Shown one piece after another: positions 22,395-34,847 of a DNA stretch of 64,000 bases (its first letter is position 1; every line of letters begins with the position of its first letter). A program made the position numbers and the translations under genes. This DNA comes from Solicoccozyma terricola. Lineage: Eukaryota; Basidiomycota; Tremellomycetes; Filobasidiales; Piskurozymaceae. The stretch covers positions 1 through 64,000 of the forward strand of contig BCLD01000013.1 of NCBI GenBank assembly GCA_001600875.1. The letters are read 5' to 3'. The notes under the pieces are model-generated. The model was not told where the DNA came from, ran no database searches, and saw only the letters and a program-made list of their open reading frames with translations.

Positions 22395-23508
22395 TCATCC
22401 CCCAAACGCCCTCACGACGCCCATCCCCCCGATCAAACTCGCCACAAACATGGCTGTCTCATTGGCCTCGTTTATCTGCAATCCACCCGCCAACACCCTC
22501 CCTGCATTAACCATCGTAGGTAACAAACAAGTCCCTGTCAATCCCCAACCAACACCAAACAGTAAAGCACCGACGATCAACGACGGTGTGATATTCTTCG
22601 CTGCCGCGCCGGTAGGTACGAAATATTTGATCGTCCCTTTGTCTCCACTCATCCTAGGCTTGACGACGTAAAACCAGTGAATAGCGTTCGGTAGGATCCC
22701 AGCTACGACGACCATGATGAGGGATGGATCCCATTCGACCGTGGGGAAAAGACCGGGTATCGGGAGATGGAGGAAACGTAAAACCTTGAGTGGGGATGCC
22801 ATACCGCTGAGGAGCAGACCGGTGGAGAAAGTATATCCGGAGAGGAGGGCGACTGGGATTTTGGCGGAGGATCCCTTCGAGGCCAGAGTGGTGAGTAGGA
22901 GATTGAGTGTGAGCGGGAGGAGAAGCAGTGGGATGTATTGAGACTTTGAAGGCCAGGATGGGATGTAACTCGGTGTGGTGAGCGCCGTGATGACGGATGG
23001 AACGGATGTGATGTAAGACGTGATGACTGCACTGGTAAAGAATGTGGCAGTTGCGATGATGGAGCGTGGGGAAAGACGGGAGACGCCGCAGAGAAAGTGA
23101 CCTGATGTGCAGCCTGAGCCGAGCTGTGGATGACGCATTGGGTGGGGTGAGCAGGTGGGTATACAGCAGATAACCACTACATCGACTCACCTTGCTACCA
23201 AGTCCCAGCAATAGTCCTGCTGCGACCACGGTTTTCCAGCCGTGGACGATGGCGACCACTGGCTCTATGACGCCCCCCGCACCATCAAAGTGCACACTCC
23301 AGAGAGTATCCAACCCGAGTTTGCTGTTGATGAATGGCGCGGCAACCAAACCAGCCAGTGTGGCCCACCTCCAGCCTGCATGATCCCCAAACAAGGCGCC
23401 GTCGATGATGGATGCACCACCAAAGACCCTGCCGAGGGATGCGAGGAGGGTGGAAGTTGACAAATGGAGGAGGAAGCCACCGACGAAGGTGTGGATGGGA
23501 GTGAACAT
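22395..23508 (-). CDS. YeeE/YedE-family sulfur transporter (thiosulfate uptake type)
   Basis: Integral membrane protein of 348 residues from two exons (23508-23191 and 23123-22395). Both halves are rich in Gly, Leu and Val helices, as expected for the pseudo-duplicated YeeE/YedE fold. The splice junction rebuilds [18 protein letters not shown], the conserved Gly/Cys/His loop that in bacterial homologues guides thiosulfate through the channel. A second conserved loop, [16 protein letters not shown], with its Cys, lies near the C-terminus. Known family members import thiosulfate; substrate here is inferred. The gene shares a 490-bp divergent promoter region with LSM8. Confidence 0.88.
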
Positions 23509-23998
23509 GGTGGGGCGGGGGGGAAGAGGGGGGGTCGGGGTGATGGCGAGATGGCGAGATGGCGAGATGGAGACAGAAGGGACTGGATGAAATATACAAC
23601 TACCTCACTCCTTGTCCATCCACATATTCCTTGTTTTTTCCTTTGACATGAATTACCAACATGAAACTTTGAAACAATCACCGGGTCAGTCACCGGGACG
23701 GGTGGCGACGGACATCGGAGACAATCACGGACATCGCTGACATGGCCACGGACATCACGGACATGGGATTCACGGACATCACGGACATCGGACCTGATCA
23801 CGTGACCTCCAGGAGCAGGACACCGTTCCATTGCCCAACCTCCCCTAAGTAACAAATTCCAAACCAGTGTCACCAAATCGTAATCACACCACCACTACCA
23901 CCACTACCACGCCTACCACCACTACCACCACCCTCTCACGTCCTCGCACATACCCGTTTCCTTCATCGCACGCGAACCCATCCCCGGCAGCTTAGGCC
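23509..23998. promoter_or_regulatory. Divergent promoter region with degenerate CACGGACAT repeats
   Basis: This segment separates the leftward sulfur transporter from the rightward LSM8. Between 23705 and 23795 a CGGACAT core recurs about six times at irregular spacing. TCACGTGACC, a bHLH-type site, lies at 23798-23807, and a (CCACTAC)-like run at about 23885-23935. A short CGAGATGG(CGAGATGG)n run is at 23546-23570. Confidence 0.5.
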
Positions 23999-24484
23999 AT
24001 GTCGGCAATCGAAGCATTCGTCAACAAGGAGGTTCAGGTCGTGTTGTATGATGGAAGGATCATCGTGGTGAGTTCCATCGTCACAGCGAGCCGTATCTCA
24101 CGTTTGTTTGTCACCTACCACGCAACTGACCTCCTCACCCACCGACTCGACCATCCTTTCCAGGGCAAATTAAAAGGCTACGACTTGCGTGCAAACGTCA
24201 TCATGTCAGATTGCGTAGAACGAGAGTTTTCATTGGAAGAAGGGGTAGAGATGGTTCCATTAGGGTTGTATATGATAAAGGGTGATAATGTGTAAGTATT
24301 GCTCCTGTGTGTGATGGATGTGGAGGTGCTGGTGCTAACACCGGGTCATTCTCCTCCACCCCTTCCCCTTCCCCCGACTTCTCACTCCCACAGAGCAATA
24401 ATAGGAGAAATAGATACGGAAAAGGACTCGACGATCGATTTTGCAAGTGTAAGAGCGGAGCCGTTGGGTGTGATACATCACTAG
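23999..24484 (+). CDS. LSM8: LSM8, U6 snRNA-associated Sm-like protein
   Basis: Three exons (23999-24067, 24164-24291, 24394-24484) encode 95 residues, the normal size for an Lsm8. The Sm1 motif reads NKEVQVVLYDGRIIVGKLKG across intron 1, followed by YDLRANVIMSDCVER. The Sm2 part is LGLYMIKGDNVAIIGEIDTE across intron 2. Lsm8 replaces Lsm1 in the nuclear Lsm2-8 ring that binds the 3' oligo(U) of U6 snRNA and supports splicing. The tail ends ...RAEPLGVIHH. Confidence 0.95.
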
Positions 24485-25156
24485 TTCTGGGGAAATGGCT
24501 TGGGGGGATGCGATGTAACGTTTAGAGGTGTTTATCGGGGATTTGGATGGTGGACGGGATCGTTTCGTGATGCTACTATTAAACGATTGGTCAACGAAGC
24601 AATGACTGGAGAAGTATGGGAGGAAATGGTCTTCAGCAATAGGGCGAACAAGACGGAGGGAAACGCCGCGAACCATACATCGAATAAATCATCAGCCAGT
24701 TGGCCTCAAAAACCCCTCTCATCAAGGAGCCTCTACGTCACGTCGGCGGCGAATCAGTCAAAGGCGTCACCACCGTCACTACTACACACATCATACTCTC
24801 CGCGTGACGGCGTCATTCTGGACACCTGCCTGCTCTTTCGCACTCTCCTCCCAAAGCATCTCAAAACGAAAAGAAAAGATAAGAAATGCCCGTCCCCTCC
24901 GTGCAAAACAAGTCTCAACCTGAGACGACGACGTCTTCTTTGTCTTTCATCGCTTGTACGAAACTCCGACGTGTGTGCAGCGATCATCTGCTCGTCTTCT
25001 TCATTGTGCCTTGTGTTGTTCAATGACCTATCCCCTTGACCCTGATTGATTTACTGTGCGGCATTGTTGCTTTCTTTCCTGCCACGCGACAAGTGGAGGA
25101 CGATTCGTCTGTCGTTTCCGTCCATGATCCCGAGAGACACACACACCCCCATCACC
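24485..25156. other. Intergenic region upstream of the Old Yellow Enzyme gene
   Basis: A 179-codon open frame (24500-25039) crosses this stretch but has Ser/Arg-rich, low-quality composition and no recognisable domain, so I do not call it. Pyrimidine-rich sequence precedes the OYE start. Confidence 0.45.
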
Positions 25157-27094
<1,938 letters not shown>

Positions 27095-27281
27095 ACGCAA
27101 AACGATGGGAGGAGACAGGGGGGGCGTTTGTTGTGTCGTTGTAGACATGTTGGATATTCATTTATAGACGGCGCGTCCACTTTCGCTGTTCGGCGATGTG
27201 AAAGACCGAGAGATTGGGAGGCAACGTTCAGTTCCTCCTGCTGTTTCAGCAACATCCATCGCATACAAACTACTCTCCAGC

Positions 27282-29030
27282 ATGTCTCCTATCCTTCATG
27301 TCGCACTGATTGGATGCGGAGAGGTCGCACAGACAATTCACGTATGCCTCTGTCGTTCGGGTTGCGACTCGGCATCGCTGGTTCGTCTGATTTCCTCCAT
27401 CCCCCCCACCTCCCTTCCAGCTCCCCACACTCCTGCTCTGCAATGATCGTTTCAAGACTGTTGCCATTTGCGACGTCTCCGAGCAGGCGATGGAGCATTG
27501 CGCATCAAAGTTCCACGTTCAGCATACCTACACAGACGTGTAAGTCGGTGGTCATAGTGTCGAGGTCCACGGAGCTGATGAGCTACGACGGCCCCAGCGG
27601 CGAGATGTTGTCACAGCGTCCCGAGATCGATCTGGTGATGATATTGAATGCCAACGAGTACCATGTGAGTGTATGCAGAAGTGTAGCCAGGTGCGTACCG
27701 TCCTCCCCGTATCTCAACTCGCTCTACTACACCCAGGCGATACACGCCATCCAGTGCCTAGCAGCTAGCAAGCACGTCTTTATCGAGAAACCGATGTGTC
27801 TCTCTCACGAGGATGCGCAAGCGATAGAGGCTGCCAGAGTCGAGTCTGGCAGGGTATGCTTTGTCGGTTACATGAGGAGGTATGCTACGGCGTTTTTGAG
27901 GGTGAAAGAGGCAATACAAGGGATGGAAATCAAGTATGTCAGGGTGAGGGACTTGATTGGGAAGGTGGGTAAGAGGGGGTGGTGGAAAGCCCACGTATCC
28001 GCTCGCTCGCTACCCGTTTGCAACATCCCAGAATTCATACTTTATCGGTCAAGGTGGTCACTTTCCAAAGACCTTTTCGGGCAAGTCGTCGACTACCAGA
28101 CGGACGTTCTGCCGCTCACTTTGGCTCTACAGATATCCCACCGGCACTCAACATCGAACGCCAGAATCTCTCTCGGGAGATCCACACTCGTGCAATTGGT
28201 GCTAGCCGTGCATCCGACCCTCGCGATGTTGCGACGTGGGTAATGCTAGGAGGTCTCGCCAGTCATGATTTGAGTGCGATGAGGGAGTTGGTGAGTGTGT
28301 GGGTGGAGTGGGCTGCCTGCCGTTCGACCTGCACTAAACTGTGTTACGTACGGTGCAGATTGGAATGCCGAAACGATGTCTAGCGGCGACTCGGAGTCAG
28401 GATAACAAGTATATCACTTCGATGTTCGAGTAGTGAGTTGCTGTGGTGACGGCTACGACACCGTGCTGCTGACCCTTTGAACACTCGCAGCGACGGCTTC
28501 ACAGCGTATTATGAAGTGAGACAGAGCGGGGATTGGAGCATAGATCCTTGCCATCCATAACGACGACCACCCATTCGCAGATGGGAATCGACGATGTCCG
28601 AATCTTTGACGCTCGTGAGTCGTGATGTACCTACCTTGCAAGTCACAACTGGCCGATGACCAGACGTGCCTACCCACTCTCCGTTCACAGACATCGAGGT
28701 CTACGGCACAAACAAGCACGTCAAAGTGACATACGATACGCAAGTCTTGCTGTTCCTGGGACTATCGTCCGACTCCTGACTTCCCCCCCCCTCCCCGGGC
28801 GCCCCTCACATCCGAGAGCAGACCATACGTCAAGGGTCTTCCGATAACGGCGACCATCATGTCGACGTTACCCAATGGCGATCACTCGGAGGAGATCATC
28901 AGACGTGAGTAAAAGAACGGGGGGCGAATGTGGGAGTGAGTGACGGCTGATATCCAGTCGCTGAACCGTCATTATCAGCGACGTAAGTGTTTCCCCCGGC
29001 CCAACTCGTATATCGTTTGATCCCTCCCCC
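27282..29030 (+). CDS. Gfo/Idh/MocA-family oxidoreductase, 3' end lost in the gap
   Basis: NAD(P)-dependent dehydrogenase acting on sugars, inositols or related polyols. The start MSPILHVALIGCGEVAQTIH holds the Rossmann glycine motif (GCGEVA). Later exons give TVAICDVSEQAMEHCASKFH, then RPEIDLVMILNANEYH, then CLAASKHVFIEKPMCLSHED with the family EKP motif, then VCFVGYMRRYATAFLRVKEA. The second domain follows in short exons, including HDLSAMRELIGMPKR and VTYDTPYVKGLPITATIMST. The last visible exon ends at a GTAAGT at 28983, just before the N run, so the C-terminus is not in the window. A poly(C) run lies in the intron near 28785. Substrate is unknown. Confidence 0.85.
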
Positions 29031-29175
29031 NNNNNNNNNNNNNNNNNNNNNNNNNNNNNNNNNNNNNNNNNNNNNNNNNNNNNNNNNNNNNNNNNNNNNN
29101 NNNNNNNNNNNNNNNNNNNNNNNNNNNNNNNNNNNNNNNNNNNNNNNNNNNNNNNNNNNNNNNNNNNNNNNNNNN
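29031..29175. other. Assembly gap of 145 N between convergent genes
   Basis: The N run is preceded by a short C run (CCCTCCCCC) and followed by about 22 G. It lies between the rightward oxidoreductase and the leftward FKBP gene and hides the end of the former. The following 29198-29385 holds no gene I can support. Confidence 0.95.
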
Positions 29176-29385
29176 GGGGGGGGGGGGGGGGGGGGGGTGT
29201 AAGGATGGAAAAAAGAGTATCGGGGTTTCTCCACTTTGGGACTTTTATCATTTCATATAGGCTTTTTTGCCTTGTCTTTCTATCGACAACCGCGTCGGAC
29301 TACCTGATTCATTCAGACGTGGGGGCCATTTCTACCGGTCTCCTCGCTCTCACCGGCACCAGCCCCGGCTCCATTTCATCACAAT

Positions 29386-30601
29386 CTAGTTGATCTTGAG
29401 AAGCTCGACCTCGAAGACGAGGGTGGCGCTAGGAGGGATAACGGGAGGGAAACTGTGAAGAGTGTATGCAACGGGGTTTGTCTCAGTGTCGATGAATTGG
29501 TATTCGGGGAATATCACTTTGGGGGGGTGGAAACTCACCCTCGAGCACCGTAAGCAAAGTCCGGCTGTTTTCGCGGAAATTCCCAAGACAGACAGGGATG
29601 GAATAAGACGACGATGTAGTCGAAGGAAAAGGAAAAGGAAAAACCGAAAGACCATCAGTCAGTCAGCGTCCCGTCCCGACTTTCGCAGCAGCCAGAGGAA
29701 AATATCCCAGTTTTTTGACACGGACAGTACAGATAAGCTTGGCTTTTTCACCAAGGGACAACTGTGGAACTCCGTCATCCCATCCACGGATGACTTGACC
29801 GACGCCTGTAGTGTGGTAACATCCGACGGGTGAGTACATGAATTATCGGAGGAAACCGAGGGAAGCGCCACGCCAGACGAATGTGTGCATGCCGCCCCGC
29901 ACCGCACCGCACCGCACGCCCAACTAACTCACCGATTCGAGTGACGAATGGTTGTCCCCTGTCCCTTGAGGAATCGAACTTGGAGCCGTTGGACTCGAGG
30001 GTACCGACGTCTGTTGTGGGGGAGGGGTATGCGACGCGGTGGCGGGGGTGGCAAATGAGATGACGTGGCAGTGGGGAAATGAAATGACGTGGCGGCGGTG
30101 AGAATGACGTGGCAAAGTGATAGCAGAAGCGCAGAGAAGGGGGAATAGGGGAATAGGGGGGATAGAGGAGGGTATTGAGGATGGGGTATAAGGGACGGGA
30201 CGGGGGTCGACGGGTGGATGATTCCAAGTACAAAAGCAAAGTCAAGACGGTTGTGTGTACGGTGACCATCGAGGACGAGGGGAACGACGCGAAACAACCA
30301 GGGAAAGGAATCACGCCGAAACGAAAAGGGGAACCGATTGGATCAGTTCATAAGTAAGATGACGACTCGTAACACATGCAATACCCACAGTGCATGGTGA
30401 CGGTATCTCCCTTCTTTGGGAAGGTCTTTCCGTCTCCTGGCTGGATTTTCTGTGGTAGCCGCGGGGGAAGGGGAGGGGGGGGGGAAACGACGACGACGAC
30501 GACGATGATGAGTTACGGGAGAGGGATCCGAGATGGCAAGCGGGATGGGATAGGTTGCGACGGGGGGTACGCGATGTACTCACCTCGACTGTGACACCCA
30601 T
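29386..30601 (-). CDS. FPR1: FKBP12-type peptidyl-prolyl cis-trans isomerase
   Basis: Six exons (30601-30584, 30449-30389, 30010-29933, 29805-29726, 29564-29539, 29452-29386) give a 109-residue FKBP12. The protein starts [20 protein letters not shown] and continues [54 protein letters not shown] and FEVELLKIN. The FK506/rapamycin pocket residues (Tyr of HYVG, Phe-Asp of KFDSS, Trp of RGWDDG, Tyr of FAYG) are all present. FKBP12 catalyses prolyl isomerisation and is the receptor through which rapamycin inhibits TOR and FK506 inhibits calcineurin. An in-frame Met 26 codons upstream (30679) would add MFPTLFKQSTTATHILRRTF..., which looks like a mitochondrial presequence. Confidence 0.95.
30061..30113. 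promoter_or_regulatory. Three TGACGTGGC motifs inside FKBP intron 2
   Basis: TGACGTGGC occurs at 30061-30069, 30085-30093 and 30105-30113. The core matches the bZIP XBP1/Hac1-type UPRE (TGACGTGG). The position in a large 378-nt intron suggests a regulatory or alternative-promoter role; this is inference. Confidence 0.4.
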
Positions 30602-30980
30602 TTTGATTGAGGTAGCTGTGAAAGTGCGACGGAGGATGTGTGTTGCTGTGGTGGATTGTTTGAAGAGTGTTGGGAACATGTAGAATGGAGGGGAGGGGGG
30701 AGGGGGTCGGGGTGGGCAGTGCTGGGTGGGTGGAGCTGGGTGGGTCGTCGCGGGGGGGAGGGGGGGGTGGAGAGGGATGACGTGTCATTCTTATCACCCG
30801 CTTATCAACAGAACGAGAGAATGACGTGTCATTTATGCCATGGACCCGCGAGTGACGTGTCATTCATCTCCCAACAACAGTAGCACATACCCCGTACCCC
30901 GTACCCATTCCACACCACACCACACCCCAACCCAGCTAACACCCCCCAACCCCACCCCACCCCACCACCTCCCACCCACC
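30602..30980. promoter_or_regulatory. Divergent FKBP12 / Env7-like kinase promoter with three TGACGTGTCATT
   Basis: A 12-mer TGACGTGTCATT is repeated exactly at 30778-30789, 30822-30833 and 30853-30864. It combines a UPRE-like TGACGTG core with a near-palindromic bZIP half (TGACGTGTCA). The purine-rich left half (30670-30780) is the FKBP side; the C-rich right half (30890-30980) precedes the kinase ATG. Confidence 0.55.
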
Positions 30981-33046
30981 ATGAACGACACTCTCGCTCT
31001 CTTCGTAGACCGCGCAGGCTTCTACCTCCGCGACGCAGCAGTCACCATCTCCCAATACATCTGCAAACCCGATGCTTCACTCAAAATCAACGGGAGGATC
31101 TTCATCATTGAGCGATTACTAGGTGAAGGTGGATTCTCATTCGTGTATCTTATAAAAGATCAGAGTAGTGATCGACAGATGGCTTTGAAGAAGATATTGA
31201 TCACACCAGGATCGGGCCCGGAGACTATGAAGGAGGTCTTGAAGGAGGCAGACGCGTATAGGCGGTTCAAGAGTGTGAACATTATCAGGTTGTTGGATAG
31301 CGCCGTCGTTCAGGATGAAGAGAGTGGGGGGAAGATTGTATACCTGTGAGTAGTCGGAGCGGAGTGGAGAGGAGAGGAGTGAAACGACGACGACGACGAC
31401 GACTAGGACTTTCCCCCCAGGCTGATCAGTTATACCCTCCCTCGTACAGATTCCTTCCATATTACAGGGTAGGCGGGATACTTTCCCATAACTACAAACT
31501 GCAAACCACTAACCAACCCTTCCCTTCCCCACCACAGCGAGGTAATCTCCAAGACGTCATATCACACAACACCGTAACAGGCGAGCACATGTCCGAGAAA
31601 GAAATGCTAAACATCTTCAAGGGTACTTGTTTAGCGTGAGTAGTCTCCGAGCCTTTCGATTAACTCTGTTCAAACCCCATCCTTACCATCTCCCCCCCCC
31701 CCCACACACACACACAGCGTCCAATCAATGCACAAATATCATCTACCATCGACACATATCCCCTCATCACCCACTCTTGAATCCACACTCCAATCAGCTT
31801 CATACCCACCCGTACCACGAAATATGAACGTCCCATCCGATCAACACACCGTAGATTCTGCTCAACCGTTGATGGATGCGTTAGGTGATGACGGTGATGA
31901 TGGAGGAGACGGTGACAATGAGGTGATATTCGATGATGAACGGGAGATGAGGAAGGGGGAGGGGAATGGGAATGGGAATGGGAATGGGAAGGGAAAGGGG
32001 AAGGGGAAGGGGAAGCAGGTTGGAGAGGAGGCTGAAGTGGTACCGTATGCTCATAGGGATATAAAACCAGCGTGAGTCGGAAACGGAACCATCGTTTATT
32101 AAGTGGTAGCGACGGTCGGGCAGCTCTGTTAACTCTTCTCTCCCCTCTCCCTCTCCCTCTCCTCTCCCTCACAGCAACGTGATGATATCGGATGATGGTT
32201 CTGCCATCCTAATGGACTTTGGATCGGTCATGAAGTTGGTGTTTTTTTTTTGGGCCCCCATTTGAATCAAAGCAATCACCGTTCTCTCCCTCACACTGAC
32301 ATGTCGTTCCCAATCGTCCGTTTTTTTTTTTGGTCTTCTTTGTTTTTTTCTTCTCAAAGAGCTCGGATCAAGGTAGAAACGCGTCAACAAGCCCTGCTGG
32401 AACAGGATATAGCAGCTGAACATAGCACGATGCCTTATCGAGCTCCAGAGTTGTTCGACGTAAAGACAGGGGAGACGTTGGATGAAAAGGTTGATATTTG
32501 GGTGAGTTGTGGAGGAGGGGTGGTTTTTCCAAAATGGAAAGTGATGTTTTTTCAACGGCTGAAACCCTCCTTTCGCCTTTATCACCCCCAGTCCCTCGGA
32601 TGCACCCTCTTTGCACTCGCACATGGGTACTCGCCGTTCGAGGACCCAGCAGCAGGTGGCGGTAGTATCGCAATGGCAGTTGGATCAGGACGATATCGAC
32701 ATCCTGCGAATTCACCATACAGCAAAGCGTTCTCGTGGGTGTTTGGGCCGGGATGAGATGGTGGTTTATACGACTTTGTGGACTGAATGCTGCCTTGCTG
32801 CACCTCATTTTTTTTTGGTCCTATACCCCAAACAGCCTGCTTATCGACTCGATGCTTGTGATGAATCCCGCACAGAGACCGGATATCGACAAGGTGGGTG
32901 GTGGTGGTGGTGGTGGTGGTGGTGGTGGTGGTGGTGGTGGTGGTAAACGACGACGCGGTGTTGACGCCTTGACTTTTCCCGTTTTGTGATTGTTGGTTGT
33001 TCAGGTGTTGGAGTTGACTGACGGAGTGATTGCTACGCTGAGATGA
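30981..33046 (+). CDS. ENV7: Serine/threonine kinase of the Env7/STK16 (NAK) family
   Basis: Membrane-traffic kinase; yeast Env7 is palmitoylated on vacuoles and STK16 acts at the Golgi. The start MNDTLALFVDRAGFYLRD is followed by NGRIFIIERLLGEGGFSFVY (Gly-rich loop), MALKKILI (catalytic Lys), AHRDIKPANVMISDDG (catalytic loop), LMDFGSVMKARIKVETRQQA, and TMPYRAPELFDVKTG, which is the family's distinctive activation segment. It ends VLELTDGVIATLR. Between the helix VQSMHKYH and HRDIKPAN lies an extra segment of roughly 100 residues with acidic stretches and a GNGNGKGKGK repeat, unusual for this compact kinase. The last intron contains a (GGT)n run (about 32896-32944). The TGA stop at 33044 is also the first bases of a 14-bp tandem repeat. 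Confidence 0.93.
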
Positions 33047-33113
33047 CTGCTACGCTGTGACTGCTACCCTGTCACTGCTAGACTGTGACTGCTACACTGT
33101 GACTGCTATATAT
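33044..33113. repeat. 14-bp tandem repeat (TGACTGCTACNCTG) x5
   Basis: Five units start at 33044, 33058, 33072, 33086 and 33100. The first unit begins exactly with the TGA stop of the upstream kinase, and the last grades into TATATAT. A related string sits in the final codons of the kinase. Confidence 0.8.
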
Positions 33114-33302
33114 ACTACGATGGCCGGTGCATTCCGCGTATCGCCGGAATGGGGGATCTGGGATCTGGCCGCCCTGGACATTCCCCGTTCCCGTTCCCCC
33201 ACCGGCCCCACCTATCCCTCGACCACCACCGGGAGTTGGCGAGTGGGCCAGGTGCGGTGCTGGGCTCAGCACACCCAGCCATCCCCTCCCACACACCGAG
33301 CA

Positions 33303-34847
33303 ATGACCATCCCCATCGCCGTAGCATACACCCGCTCCCTCTACCGTCGTGCTCGCAGATTCACAATCCCAGCACTCGTCCTCGTCGTCCTCTGGCTCAT
33401 CTTCTACAGCCCCGACCTCCTCCGTCAGTCCGAACTAGACTCAAAGTACTCCCACTTGCTCGTCACCACACCGGGAGATACAACACACCCTTTCCACCTG
33501 ATATCGGTACTCGACCCAACCACCTCCATCGGTCTCCCATTACCGTTCGACCGGGACCGCGACCTCGACCGATTCTTCCCAACACATATCATCCATCATC
33601 CTACGCAATCTGATGTCTTCTACGTGCTCAACGAGGTGTCGGCAGGAGAGGTCATGACGGTTCAGCTCGTAGGGAAGGGACAGAAACTAGGCTTGAGACT
33701 GTTGGGACGGGTGACGAGTGGGGGTGAAGAACCAGCGTATGGGGTTGTATCGAGGGATGGCAAGTATTTGATAGTAGTAAATGTGAGTCCCCCCCCCCGA
33801 AGTGTGTGGAACAGGGGGTCACTAGGGGTTATACCTCAGCTGATTGCTGCCCACCACCCACCCACCCACCCACCCGCCCCACTCCCCACCAGTACAACAG
33901 CCCGACCATATCCCTCTACTCGTTATTCCATCGTCGCGTCGAACCAACACACATACAAACACTCACCTTACCCTCCATCTCCAAGCGTCCCTCCCGCCCA
34001 CATCAAATCGTACAGCACTCGTACCTAGATGAAATCTTCTACGTCCCTGATCGAGGGAATGGTATGGTGTGGCTCCTACGACTCGTGGAAGAGGGGCATG
34101 AACAGATAGGGAGGTTGAAGGTTATGGATGAGTATGTGGTGGATGTCATTGGCGGGAGAAGATTCGGAAAGGGACCTCGAAATGGTGTTGTTTCCAAGGA
34201 TGGTGAGTTGGTTGCACCCCCCGAGGTCTTTCCTCCGGCTGACGTTATTGAACCCTACCCACCCACATCTAGGGACAACATTCATCGTCGCCATGCAAGA
34301 CACCTCAAACCTCCTCGTATTACCACTCGACCCATTAACCGGTAGATTTCACCCAATCACCACCCCAACCAGTCGATCCACACTTCCTCGCCGTCTCAAC
34401 ATCTTAAACAGCCAAAACCACATCTACCCATTCGCTTTATCAGACGTCATGATGTCCGAGGATGAATCCCACCTCTACGTCGCCAATCGAAGGGTGATTG
34501 GACCGTTCGTCGGCGGCGGCGGTGACGACAACAACAACAACGCGCCGGAATCCGACGTCATCGCCATCTTCCCCATATCCAGCTCAAACAGACGAATATC
34601 AAAGCTAACGAGATACACGAATGGACATCCAAGCGTCATCGTCGGATCACCAAGGTGGGTACAAACGGGTTGTTTTCAACCTAGGGAGATGTTGTCACTT
34701 GGGGGAGGGGGGATTGCAGTGACATGTGTTGGTGGGGATGGGAAGAGGAGTGGGGTGGTTGTATTGGGAGGTGGTGGTGGAATAAAAGGGATGTGGGAGC
34801 AAGGACCAGCATGGGGTTTGGTCGGTGCACAGTTGGACGATGTATGA
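33303..34847 (+). CDS. Membrane-anchored lactonase-like beta-propeller protein
   Basis: Three exons (33303-33782, 33893-34202, 34273-34847) give 454 residues. The N-terminus is a short basic tail followed by one hydrophobic segment (TIPALVLVVLWLIFY), a likely type II signal anchor. The rest has the repeating blade pattern of 7-bladed lactonase/muconate-lactonizing propellers: EPAYGVVSRDGKYLIVVNYN across intron 1, PHQIVQHSYLDEIFYVPDRG, PRNGVVSKDGTTFIVAMQDT across intron 2, MMSEDESHLYVANRRV and PRWVQTGCFQPREM. Known relatives hydrolyse 6-phosphogluconolactone or cyclise muconates; the anchor and low identity make the activity here uncertain. Met 33303 is chosen over an upstream Met at 33057 that lies in the 14-bp repeat. 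Confidence 0.75.

Noticed and set aside
23700..23800. Possible CRISPR-like or minisatellite array
   Set aside because: Repeat words are only 7-9 bp with irregular spacing, no uniform spacers, and the organism is a eukaryote.
24500..25039. 179-codon plus-strand ORF between LSM8 and the Old Yellow Enzyme gene
   Set aside because: Composition is Ser/Arg-rich and random-like, with no domain or start context; it occupies the spacing expected for UTRs and a promoter.
25046..25156. 37-residue N-terminal extension of the Old Yellow Enzyme
   Set aside because: The first in-frame Met begins a low-quality sequence; the Met at 25157 has a CACCATG context and fits family length.
29205..29393. Short plus-strand ORF after the 145-N gap as the missing end of the Gfo/Idh gene
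   Set aside because: It starts in a poly(G) edge, has no family similarity and overlaps the last exon of the convergent FKBP gene.
33057..33302. N-terminal extension of the lactonase-like protein from Met 33057
   Set aside because: The extension lies in the 14-bp repeat and the promoter and has no protein-like sequence; the Met at 33303 precedes a basic tail and membrane anchor.
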